A DNA stretch of 51,838 nt from Bacteroidota bacterium (lineage in GTDB: Bacteria > Bacteroidota > Bacteroidia > Bacteroidales > B18-G4). Location of the stretch: contig JABMQZ010000119.1 in NCBI GenBank assembly GCA_013202965.1, positions 1 to 51,838 of the forward strand, read 5' to 3'. Both the position numbers and the translations under genes were made by a program. This document shows, piece after piece, positions 17,699 to 26,011 of this stretch (the stretch's first letter is position 1; each line of letters opens with the position of its first letter). The notes beneath the pieces were generated by a model, which was given only the letters and a program-made list of their open reading frames with translations, was not told where the DNA came from and searched no databases.

Positions 17699-18928
17699 AT
17701 GCTAAGAGGATTTCAAATCATTGGGAAGCTAACAGGGTTTCTGCTAAAATTCATCCTGTTTTTTATGATTGCGGTATTTTTTGTAATTACAGTGGAATAC
17801 CTGATCAGTCCTGTTTATATCTTTCCTGAGCCAAAACCTTTTTCAGGTGACGAATTGTTTAACCCATACGAAAATACTGATAGCAACTTCTGGCGCAAAG
17901 GTAACTTCCAGATCCAGTCAGAGTCCTGGTTTGGGATCACAGACGGCAGAAAAAATACCAATGAGGCCATCGACAGTATTTATGCTTTGCTGAATTATGA
18001 CATCATAGCAACATCAGATTATCAGAAGATCAACAGGCATGGATCTGAGCGGGAAACGTATATTCCTGTATATGAGCATGGATACGGCATTCATAAAAAC
18101 CACCATGTGATAATTGGTGCTGAAAAGGTGATCTGGACAGATTATCCCGTCTTTCAAACCATTCACCATAAGCAGCACATGGTGAACATTCTGCATGGCA
18201 GCAGTGAACTTACATTTATCGCCCACCCGAAACTCAGGCATGGCTGGGAGCCTGAAGACATGACGTGGCTTACGAATTACGATGGCATAGAAGTGCTGAA
18301 TGGATACCGTGTTTCTATCGAACATTGGGATGCAGCCCTGTCTGCCGGGAAAAATATGAGAATACTTTCTGACGACGATGCCCATGATATTTCCAATAGA
18401 AATGAAGTGGGCAGATATTGTACCTTCATTTATTCTCCATCCATGCATGGTGACAGTATTGTTTCGGCCATGCAAGCCGGTCGTATGTTCGGTGCAGATA
18501 TTTACCGGGTATGGGATGAACCCATGGATGAAAAAATTGCAAAAGCGCGTACACTTCCCAAACTAACAGGGGTTAAATTGGATGGAGATACACTCACCCT
18601 TACACTGAATAAGATTGCTGCGAAAATCAGCTTCATTGGCCAGGGCGGAACACCCCTTGATTCATTGATGAATGTTAAAGAAGCCCGCTATGTAATTAAA
18701 GAAAGTGATACTTATGTCCGTACTGAGATACTTTTCCCCAACAGAACTGCTTATTACCTCAATCCTGTGATCCGCTACGGAGGCGGAGATCCCTGGGCAC
18801 ATGAAATGGCACAAATCGATATAACCCGGACATGGGTGCTGAGGATTGTTGGCTTTGCTACGCTTATATTCATTTTAGTGAATATTTATTACCTTCGGAG
18901 ACGAATTATTAACCGACGTCACCGCTGA
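17699..18928 (+). CDS. Membrane-anchored PHP-like domain protein
   Basis: A 409-residue protein. One hydrophobic segment lies near the N-terminus (FLLKFILFFMIAVFFVITVEYL) and one at the C-terminus (VLRIVGFATLIFILVNIYYL), with a basic cytoplasmic tail. The domain between resembles PHP phosphoesterases: IIATSDYQ, TFIAHPKLRHGW, GIEVLNGY and the late metal motif LSDDDAHD are present. The first PHP motif, normally HxH, reads QIQSESWFG, so one metal site may be lost. It could be an altered phosphoesterase or a binding protein. One base separates it from the GT39-type glycosyltransferase gene, which suggests a shared role in surface glycan or lipid modification. The longer start at 17642 was rejected. 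Confidence 0.6.
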   Translation: MLRGFQIIGKLTGFLLKFILFFMIAVFFVITVEYLISPVYIFPEPKPFSGDELFNPYENTDSNFWRKGNFQIQSESWFGITDGRKNTNEAIDSIYALLNYDIIATSDYQKINRHGSERETYIPVYEHGYGIHKNHHVIIGAEKVIWTDYPVFQTIHHKQHMVNILHGSSELTFIAHPKLRHGWEPEDMTWLTNYDGIEVLNGYRVSIEHWDAALSAGKNMRILSDDDAHDISNRNEVGRYCTFIYSPSMHGDSIVSAMQAGRMFGADIYRVWDEPMDEKIAKARTLPKLTGVKLDGDTLTLTLNKIAAKISFIGQGGTPLDSLMNVKEARYVIKESDTYVRTEILFPNRTAYYLNPVIRYGGGDPWAHEMAQIDITRTWVLRIVGFATLIFILVNIYYLRRRIINRRHR

Positions 18929-18929
18929 T

Positions 18930-20504
18930 ATGCACAGAGACAGGCAGATCCAAAGGGCCATGATCATACTGGTCCTGCTTTCATTGTTCATTCGTGCTTT
19001 TCTTGCTGCATTCCTGGAATTCGGGAATGATGAAGTCTATTACTGGACCTATGCCCTTTATCCCGACCTTAGCCATTTCGACCACCCGCCTATGGTGGGA
19101 TTCCTGATACAGATCACCACTCTGGACCTCCTGCTGTCCTCTGAGTTTTTTATACGCCTGGGTGCTGTTTTGCTGGGGACACTCAATGTGTGGCTCGTTT
19201 ATCTGATCGGAAAACATATCCGTGACAGCCTGACCGGATTTTATGCCGCCCTTCTTTATACAGGCTCCATATATGCTTTTATCATTGCCGGCACCTTTAT
19301 TCTTCCCGATACGCCACAACTTAGCTTCTGGCTTCTCAGTATATACCTGATGATACGGTCAATTGCCGGCCCGGTATCAAAAGTTTCAAAGGGATATCTC
19401 TTATTTGCCGGTCTTAGTGTGGGCTTTGCCCTCCTCTCGAAGTATACATCGGCATTTTTGTTGGCTGCTGCATTTGTATATGTGCTTTTATATAATCGCC
19501 AGTGGCTAAAGACCAAAGAATTGTACCTCTCAGCCCTGATGGCACTGCTGATTTTTTCGCCGGTGATCGTATGGAATATGAACAACGATTTCATCAGTTT
19601 TACCTTTCAGAGCGACAGGGTTGGAATATTTGATGCCGGTTTCAGAAGCGATTTTTTCTTTACTGAACTGGGCGGACAGATGCTCTATAATAATCCTGTG
19701 AACTTCTTCATTGCTGTGATTGCACTTGTCGCTTTTTTCAGAAAAAAGAAGTTTATTGACAGGAATACCGGCCGCTTGCTGCTCCTGACATCACTGCCTC
19801 TTATATTTCTGTTCCTGTTCTTTTCACTGTTCAGGCACACACTTCCACACTGGACAGGGCCGGCATGGACGACATTGATATTTCTGTCAGCGGCATTTCT
19901 GAGGGAAATAGGCATCAGGAAGAACAAAGAAAAATTATTTCCGGGTTTTACCCTTGTATCACTCTCAGTACTTTTCATCGTATTCATCCTGGGATTTCTC
20001 CAGATACGCGGAGGGATGCTGTATTCCGATAAGGGCGATCGTCCGGAAAATCTTGGCGAAAAGGATATCAGCCTGGACATGTATGGCTGGAGGCAGCTCT
20101 CCAAAGAGTTTGAATATATTGTGAGCCAAGAGGCAGAAACAGGCAATATTGATCCCAACAGCCCTGTGATCAGCCACCGGTGGTTTCCTGCCGCCAATAT
20201 CGATTATTATCTGGCCGCTCCCCTGGGAATCAAAGTGCTCGGACTGGGCAGCCTCGAAGCTTTACATAAATATGCAGAGATTACGGAAAACAGGGGGGGA
20301 TTTGAAACAGGCATGGACGCCTGGTATGTAACTGTAAGCCGCGACTATAAAGATCCTGAAGAGATTTACGGCTCCTATTTTGATGAGATCAGCCTGGCAT
20401 ATACCATTCCCATCTACCGGAATGGAAAGCATGTGATGAATGGCTTTGTGTTTTATTTGAAAGATATGACACTAGCAACCAGCAACCAGCTTGCCCGACC
20501 GTAG
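18930..20504 (+). CDS. GT39/ArnT-type polytopic glycosyltransferase (PMT_2 domain)
   Basis: A 524-residue protein with about ten membrane segments and a C-terminal periplasmic part. The first periplasmic loop has the family pattern FGNDEVYYWTYAL then HFDHPPMVGFLI, with the acidic residues expected to bind the polyprenyl-phosphate sugar donor. Proteins of this type transfer a sugar from a lipid carrier to protein, lipid A or other envelope acceptors; donor and acceptor are unknown here. It is co-transcribed with the PHP-like membrane protein (1-bp gap). The last about 12 codons (from about LATSNQLARP) come from a heptamer array and embedded hairpin, so the natural C-terminus may have been altered. 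Confidence 0.85.
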   Translation: MHRDRQIQRAMIILVLLSLFIRAFLAAFLEFGNDEVYYWTYALYPDLSHFDHPPMVGFLIQITTLDLLLSSEFFIRLGAVLLGTLNVWLVYLIGKHIRDSLTGFYAALLYTGSIYAFIIAGTFILPDTPQLSFWLLSIYLMIRSIAGPVSKVSKGYLLFAGLSVGFALLSKYTSAFLLAAAFVYVLLYNRQWLKTKELYLSALMALLIFSPVIVWNMNNDFISFTFQSDRVGIFDAGFRSDFFFTELGGQMLYNNPVNFFIAVIALVAFFRKKKFIDRNTGRLLLLTSLPLIFLFLFFSLFRHTLPHWTGPAWTTLIFLSAAFLREIGIRKNKEKLFPGFTLVSLSVLFIVFILGFLQIRGGMLYSDKGDRPENLGEKDISLDMYGWRQLSKEFEYIVSQEAETGNIDPNSPVISHRWFPAANIDYYLAAPLGIKVLGLGSLEALHKYAEITENRGGFETGMDAWYVTVSRDYKDPEEIYGSYFDEISLAYTIPIYRNGKHVMNGFVFYLKDMTLATSNQLARP

Positions 20505-20535
20505 CGCAGCGAAGGCGGGTAACCAGCAACACCTG
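20471..20535. repeat. Heptamer array F: ACCAGCA units with embedded GC hairpin
   Basis: ACTAGCA, ACCAGCA and ACCAGCT at 20471-20491 are followed by a GC-rich hairpin insert (CCCG-a-CC with GGCGGG, 20494-20519) and then ACCAGCA, ACACCTG (20522-20535). It spans the stop codon of the glycosyltransferase gene. Confidence 0.75.
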
Positions 20536-20549
20536 ATACTATAATTTGC

Positions 20550-20557
20550 TATCTTTG
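20550..20557 (+). promoter_or_regulatory. -7 box for rbfA, implying a leaderless transcript
   Basis: TATCTTTG ends only 4 bp before the rbfA ATG at 20562. With the usual position of the start site, the mRNA would begin at or next to the ATG. Confidence 0.5.
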
Positions 20558-20561
20558 CACC

Positions 20562-20897
20562 ATGGAATCCAAACGACAGCACAGGATATCAAAGCTTTTT
20601 CAAAAAGACCTCGGGGAGATCTTTCAGCAGGAGGCAAGGAATCATTATAGCGGGGCGATGATCACAGTGACCAAGGTGAATGTAAGCCGCGACCTTTCCA
20701 GTGCGAAGATCTATCTCAGCCTTTTTGCCACCAAAGATAAATCCGGACTGCTTGATAATATCCGCAAACATAAAGGTGAAATCCGGTATCAACTTGCCGC
20801 ACGGGTACGCAACCAGCTCAGGACGGTGCCCGAACTGGAGTTCTATGAGGATGATTCACTGGATTATATCGAAAATTTAGAAAACTTGCTGCAATAG
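20562..20897 (+). CDS. rbfA: 30S ribosome-binding factor RbfA
   Basis: A 111-residue KH-type RNA-binding protein that helps mature the 16S rRNA 5' end and the 30S subunit. Family marks: HRISKLFQKDLGEIFQ at the start, MITVTKVNVSRDLSSAKIYLSLF in the centre, and the C-terminal RVRNQLRTVPELEFYEDDSLDY with its P-E-L-x-F pattern. Length is typical. The -7 box directly upstream leaves almost no leader. A LolC/E-type permease gene follows 19 bp downstream, an association seen in other Bacteroidota. Confidence 0.95.
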   Translation: MESKRQHRISKLFQKDLGEIFQQEARNHYSGAMITVTKVNVSRDLSSAKIYLSLFATKDKSGLLDNIRKHKGEIRYQLAARVRNQLRTVPELEFYEDDSLDYIENLENLLQ

Positions 20898-20916
20898 CTG
20901 TTTAAAGCTTGACATT

Positions 20917-22137
20917 GTGAATCTGCCCTTTTATATTGCCCGCCGTTACCTGGTATCGAAGAAGTCACATAATATTATCAATGTGATATCCGGAATATCA
21001 GTAATGGGAATTACGGTCGGAACGATGGCGCTGATCGTTGTATTATCAGTTTTTAATGGCTTTGAATCCTTGATCTCTTCCCTGTTCAACTCCTTTAACC
21101 CCGACCTTGAGATCACTGTTAACAAGGGAAAAACCTTTAAGCTGGAGCAGGTAAATTCCACTGAGATAAAGAACATTCCGGGGATCCTTTACCTGGTTGA
21201 AGTGGTAGAGGAAAATGCGCTTCTTAAAAATGGTTCGAGGCAGTTTATAGCCAGAATGAAGGGGGTCAGTGAAGATTTCGAACTGATGACTGAAGTGGAT
21301 TCTGCTATCATCGACGGAGAGTACAAGCTACAGCAGGGGCAAAGGGCCTGTGCTGTTTTCGGGGCAGGTGTATCCTATCACCTGGGAGTGATCCCGGATG
21401 ACTATGCAGATCCCGTTGAAATATACGTGCCCAGTCGTACGGCTGGGTTTACACCCGGCCTTGAACATCCTTTTAATCAAGCCAATGTCATCCCCAAGGG
21501 TGTATTCTCCATACAGCAGGATTTTGACGTAAGCATTGTTCTGGTACCGCTATGGTTTGCCAGGAACCTGCTGGAATATACCAATGAGATTACTGCCCTT
21601 GAGATTGGGCTTGCAACAGACGCAAATGTGGATGACGTAAAATCATCCATTAAGAAAATTGTAGGAGAAGATTTCAGCGTAAAAGACCGTTATGAGCAAG
21701 AGGAAATGCTTTATAAGATCATGAATTCTGAGAAATGGATCGTATTCCTGATCATGGCATTCATCCTTATGATCGCTACTTTTAATGTCATAGGATCATT
21801 ATCCATGCTGATCATCGACAAGCAAAAAGATATTGTCGTGCTTCACAGCCTGGGAGCTGATTATAAATTGATCCGAAAAATATTTTTACTGGAGGGATTG
21901 CTGATCTCTTTGTCAGGTGCATTTATAGGACTCATTTTGGGCGGCCTGATCAGCTGGGTTCAGCAGGAGTTCGGTATCATCAGGCTGGGACAGGGAGATG
22001 GATCATTTATTGTAGATGCCTATCCTGTACTCCTCAGGGGTATCGACTTCCTTTATGTATTCCTGACAGTTTTTGTGATTGGCTGTGCGGCCGCATGGTT
22101 CCCGGCCAGAAAGATCTCCAGGAAATATCTTGATTAG
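20917..22137 (+). CDS. LolC/LolE-type ABC transporter permease (FtsX family)
   Basis: A 406-residue inner-membrane protein with one N-terminal membrane helix, a large periplasmic MacB-like domain (about 50-260) and three C-terminal helices (about 275-400). The start YIARRYLVSKKSHNIINVIS is characteristic of LolC/LolE homologues in this phylum. Such permeases extract lipoproteins from the inner membrane together with an ATPase (LolD), which is not in this window. The start is GTG at 20917, 19 bp after rbfA. Two hairpins follow the stop codon at 22134-22194. Confidence 0.85.
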   Translation: MNLPFYIARRYLVSKKSHNIINVISGISVMGITVGTMALIVVLSVFNGFESLISSLFNSFNPDLEITVNKGKTFKLEQVNSTEIKNIPGILYLVEVVEENALLKNGSRQFIARMKGVSEDFELMTEVDSAIIDGEYKLQQGQRACAVFGAGVSYHLGVIPDDYADPVEIYVPSRTAGFTPGLEHPFNQANVIPKGVFSIQQDFDVSIVLVPLWFARNLLEYTNEITALEIGLATDANVDDVKSSIKKIVGEDFSVKDRYEQEEMLYKIMNSEKWIVFLIMAFILMIATFNVIGSLSMLIIDKQKDIVVLHSLGADYKLIRKIFLLEGLLISLSGAFIGLILGGLISWVQQEFGIIRLGQGDGSFIVDAYPVLLRGIDFLYVFLTVFVIGCAAAWFPARKISRKYLD

Positions 22138-22194
22138 AGACGTTTCATAAAACGTCTCTAATCAGACAAGCATTCCATACCTCCGCTTGTCTGA
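22134..22194 (+). terminator. Two tandem hairpins after the LolC/E-type gene
   Basis: First hairpin: TTAGAGACGTTT / AAACGTCTCTAA with a 4-base loop, 22134-22161, including the stop codon. Second: TCAGACAAG / CTTGTCTGA, 22162-22194. There is no long T run, so it may terminate poorly or act in mRNA 3'-end stability. Confidence 0.55.
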
Positions 22195-22261
22195 AAAGCG
22201 AAGCCATCATATTTCAATTTGTATTAATATTGAATCTTAATTGTATAAATTGGAATTTATA

Positions 22262-22269
22262 TACCTTTG
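22262..22269 (+). promoter_or_regulatory. -7 box for the C25 peptidase operon
   Basis: TACCTTTG with a TTG-type -33 candidate about 18 bp upstream. It gives a leader of about 40 bases before the ATG at 22312. Confidence 0.55.
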
Positions 22270-22311
22270 CGATTCCATAAGTAATATTAACAATATACAT
22301 AAGTGCATATT

Positions 22312-25300
22312 ATGAAAAAAACTATTAGCCCTAATGCGATCAGAAAGCTCATTTTGTCTGTTCTTTCTGTAGTGTTTGTCCTAAGTGTAAGCGCCAGGGA
22401 TATTGTTGTCAAGGAAAACGGCAGCACCGGCATTGACATAAAAGTAAACACCTATGAAAATCTACGTTTTACTGTCTCGCTTGATCTGATACATAGCTTT
22501 AAGATCAGCACTGAAGCAGGAATGTTCACTGAATTGGCCGTTCCCGGATATTCTTCAACATTTGTCCCGGGTGCACCCAAGTTGCCTGTGAACAGGGAGC
22601 TCATAGAATTTCCTTTCGGAGCCACTCCAAAGATCAGCATATTGAATTATCAGCTCAGGGAGTTTGACCTTGCAGACCTGGGCATTCATAGTCTTCTTAT
22701 GCCGGCTCAGCCTCCTGCCCCCAAGGACGGTTCCTATGTGCCTTTTGAATACGACGCATCAGCATATGCGATTGATGCATTTACAGATGATGATCTTGTG
22801 ACCGTAGAAGTTCTGGGGATCATGCGCGGCCTCCGCATTGCCAGGCTCAACATCTCTCCGGTACAGTACAACCCGGTAAGCGGAAAGATTCGCGTTTATA
22901 CCGACATTGAAGTGGAAGTGACCTTCCTGGGAGCAGATGTAATGGCCACCCTGGAGAATAAAATGAAAAATGAGGTTCCGTATTTCCGCTCAGTGGGTTC
23001 CAGCCTGATCAACTACAAGCGTGAGCAGTTAGCGAACAGGGATACCATCACCAAATATCCTGTAAAATTTGTGATTGTCGCCGATCGTATGTTCGAAACA
23101 CAATTACAGCCTTACATAGAATGGAAAACAAAGAAAGGTTTCACCATTGTTGAGGCCTATACCGATGAACCGGCGGTAGGAAACACCACGAACTCCATTA
23201 AATTATATCTCGAAGGCCTTTATAATGCGGGCACAACATCAGATCCTGCACCTTCTTTTGTTCTTTTTGTGGGTGATGTTGCCCAGGTGCCTGCATGGAA
23301 CGGAAGTGCCGGAGGTCATGTTACCGACCTAAAGTATGTTGAATACACCGGCGATTATTTCCCGGAGGTATATTTCGGAAGATGGTCAGCTACCAATACT
23401 TCTGAGCTGCAGCCGCAGATTGATAAAACCTTGCAGTATGAACAATATACCATGCCGGATCCTGACTATCTTGATGAGGTAGTCTTGGTTGCAGGTATGG
23501 ACTCCGGCCATGGCAACGATTGGGGCAATGGCCAGATCAATTACGGAACTGAAAACTATTTTAACCTGGCCCATGGCCTTACATCTCACACTTACCTTTA
23601 TCCTGAATCCGGCAGTCATTCAGCCGATATTATTCAGAATGTCAGTGATGGAGTTTCTTTTGGGAATTATACGGCTCACTGTTCTTCCTCCGGATGGGGG
23701 AGTCCGTCATTTGTTATCTCAGATGTGGCCGGACTGCAAAACCAGGATGAATATTGTATCCTGATCGGAAATTGTTGTTCATCCAACGAATTTAACAACT
23801 ACTGCTTCGGCGAAGCACTACTTCGTGCTGAAAATAAAGGAGCAGTTGGCTATATCGGAGGAACCAACAGTACTTACTGGGATGAGGATTACTACTTTGG
23901 TGTCGGCGTTGGTGCCATTACCGAAGATCCTCCTGCCTATGAAGAAACCACCCTTGGCAATTATGACCGTTCCTTCCATGACCATGGCGAGCCATGGGAA
24001 GATTGGTATGCCACAACATACGAGATAATCTTTGCCGGAAACCTTGCTGTAACTGAGGGTTCACCTGGCTCAGCAGAATATTACTGGGAAATTTATTGTG
24101 TAATGGGCGATCCTTCTGTCATGTGCTATTTTGGTGTTCCCGATCCACTGAGCGTGAGCTATGATCCCCTGATGCCACTTGGATCTACATCATTTACTGT
24201 TAACACAGAACCGTATGCCTATGTGGGCATTTCTATGGATGGTGTCCTTCATGGTGCAGCCCTGGCGGATGCTGCCGGTGTTGCTGTTGTACCACTTGAT
24301 CCGATCTCGGTTCCCGGTGAAGCCGATGTTGTCGTGACCAAGCAGAATGCACAGCCATACATCGGAACTGTCCTTGTGAATAACCCTTCAGGGCCTTTTG
24401 TTACGCTTTCCGATTATCAAATTAATGATGCTTCGGGAAACAATAACGGATTGGCTGACTATGGAGAAAGTATCCTCCTCGATGTTGAACTGGAGAATCT
24501 GGGTGCTGCCGATGCCAATGATGTTGAAGCTATCCTGACATCAACCGATGCATATATCACTATCACGGATGATTTTGCCCAATGGGGAACCATTGCCGCA
24601 GGTGCTACGTCTATGCAGATGGACGCATATGCTTTCGACGTTGATGCTATCATTCCTGATCAGCATGTTGCCGGCTTCGGGCTTGATATCACAGGTACGG
24701 GAAAAGATAACTGGTATTCTTCTTTTAATATCACTCTGAATGCACCTGTACTCGAAACGGGAATTGTTCTTATTGATGATTCCCAGGGCGGGAATGGAAA
24801 TGGACGATTGGATCCTGGCGAAACTGCTGATATCATTGTTCCTGTCTTGAATAGTGGCCATTGTGATGCTGTAAATGCTCTGGCTACCTTGAACAGCACC
24901 AGCAATGACATCGTGATCAACACCGGCAGCTTTAATATTGGAAGCATTGCCCAGGGAGCCTCACAGGATGCAACATTTAACATTACGGTTGATGATGATA
25001 TTACTGCCGGAACTTCTGTGTCCTTCGAATTCGACGCTGATGCGGATGGCTATACTTGTGAGCTTGACTTCTTCCTCGTAGCAGGTCAGATCCCTGTCCT
25101 GATACTTGACTTCGATCCAAACACCAGCTCTTCAGTTGAAATGGAAAACTGTTTTACAAGCCTGAGCGTTGGGTATGATTATGCCACAGCCATTCCGGAA
25201 GAACTGCAAATGTATTCATCCGTATTTGTTTGCCTTGGAATTTATAGTTCTAATCATGTCCTCTCAACTGATGAAGGACAGTCCCTTGCTGATTACCTCA

Positions 25301-25977
25301 ACGCAGGAGGAAATCTTTATATGGAAGGAGGCGATACCTGGTATTATGACGGGCAAACTGCTGTTCATCCAATGTTTGGTATCAGTGGGCTGGAAGACGG
25401 CACCGATGACCTGGGAACCATTCTCGGCCAGGCAGGGACCTTTACTGAAGACATGACCTATACATACAGCGGAGAAAACAACTATATGGATCATATTGCA
25501 CCCATTGGCACAGGATTCCTGATCTTCAACAACCTGATGCCATCCTATGGTACCGGTGTTGCAAATATTGGTAATACCTACAGGACCATCGGGAGTTCAT
25601 TTGAATTTGGCGGATTGGATGAAGGCACATATACCAAAGACTATCTGATGTATAAATACCTTGAGTTTTTTGGTATTGATGCCATATGGGTTGGACTTGA
25701 TGAAATTGAGTTATCAAAGAGTGCAATCAGCATTTATCCTAACCCGATGAATAATACTTCACATATTCGTGTTGAGGTAGCTGAAGCAGGAACCCTGAGC
25801 CTGACAGTATATAACAGCACAGGCCAGGAAATTGCAAGACTGGCCGACAATCTGTTTGTTGATCAGGGTGAGCAGGTATTTGTATTTGATGCTTCCTCCG
25901 TTCCCGGTGGTATTTATTACTGTGTGCTCAGCTCCGGAGAACATAAAGTAAGCAGAAAACTTGTTGTGATCAAGTAA
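22312..25977 (+). CDS. Gingipain-type C25 cysteine peptidase with T9SS domain (first copy)
   Basis: A 1221-residue secreted protease. I chose the ATG at 22312 (MKKTIS) because it begins a clean signal peptide ending near VSA; an ATG 9 bp upstream is possible. An N-terminal prodomain-like region (about 30-240) precedes the C25 domain (about 245-600) with catalytic His456 (GNYTAHCSSSGW) and Cys489 (GNCCSSNEF), 33 residues apart as in gingipain R. In the usual motif the His is followed by Gly; here it is Cys. Beta domains of the NGNGRLDPGE type follow, then a 220-residue module around GGNLYMEGGDTWYY, and a type A T9SS sorting domain (ISIYPNPMNN). A paralogue follows 34 bp downstream. Confidence 0.9.
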   Translation: MKKTISPNAIRKLILSVLSVVFVLSVSARDIVVKENGSTGIDIKVNTYENLRFTVSLDLIHSFKISTEAGMFTELAVPGYSSTFVPGAPKLPVNRELIEFPFGATPKISILNYQLREFDLADLGIHSLLMPAQPPAPKDGSYVPFEYDASAYAIDAFTDDDLVTVEVLGIMRGLRIARLNISPVQYNPVSGKIRVYTDIEVEVTFLGADVMATLENKMKNEVPYFRSVGSSLINYKREQLANRDTITKYPVKFVIVADRMFETQLQPYIEWKTKKGFTIVEAYTDEPAVGNTTNSIKLYLEGLYNAGTTSDPAPSFVLFVGDVAQVPAWNGSAGGHVTDLKYVEYTGDYFPEVYFGRWSATNTSELQPQIDKTLQYEQYTMPDPDYLDEVVLVAGMDSGHGNDWGNGQINYGTENYFNLAHGLTSHTYLYPESGSHSADIIQNVSDGVSFGNYTAHCSSSGWGSPSFVISDVAGLQNQDEYCILIGNCCSSNEFNNYCFGEALLRAENKGAVGYIGGTNSTYWDEDYYFGVGVGAITEDPPAYEETTLGNYDRSFHDHGEPWEDWYATTYEIIFAGNLAVTEGSPGSAEYYWEIYCVMGDPSVMCYFGVPDPLSVSYDPLMPLGSTSFTVNTEPYAYVGISMDGVLHGAALADAAGVAVVPLDPISVPGEADVVVTKQNAQPYIGTVLVNNPSGPFVTLSDYQINDASGNNNGLADYGESILLDVELENLGAADANDVEAILTSTDAYITITDDFAQWGTIAAGATSMQMDAYAFDVDAIIPDQHVAGFGLDITGTGKDNWYSSFNITLNAPVLETGIVLIDDSQGGNGNGRLDPGETADIIVPVLNSGHCDAVNALATLNSTSNDIVINTGSFNIGSIAQGASQDATFNITVDDDITAGTSVSFEFDADADGYTCELDFFLVAGQIPVLILDFDPNTSSSVEMENCFTSLSVGYDYATAIPEELQMYSSVFVCLGIYSSNHVLSTDEGQSLADYLNAGGNLYMEGGDTWYYDGQTAVHPMFGISGLEDGTDDLGTILGQAGTFTEDMTYTYSGENNYMDHIAPIGTGFLIFNNLMPSYGTGVANIGNTYRTIGSSFEFGGLDEGTYTKDYLMYKYLEFFGIDAIWVGLDEIELSKSAISIYPNPMNNTSHIRVEVAEAGTLSLTVYNSTGQEIARLADNLFVDQGEQVFVFDASSVPGGIYYCVLSSGEHKVSRKLVVIK

Positions 25978-26011
25978 TAACGCACTACACATAACCTAGA
26001 AAATCAATATC

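Noticed and set aside
18014-18475. 153-codon minus-strand frame opposite the PHP-like gene
   Set aside because: A shadow frame rich in His/Met/Ile without a domain; the plus-strand protein has clear membrane and PHP motifs.
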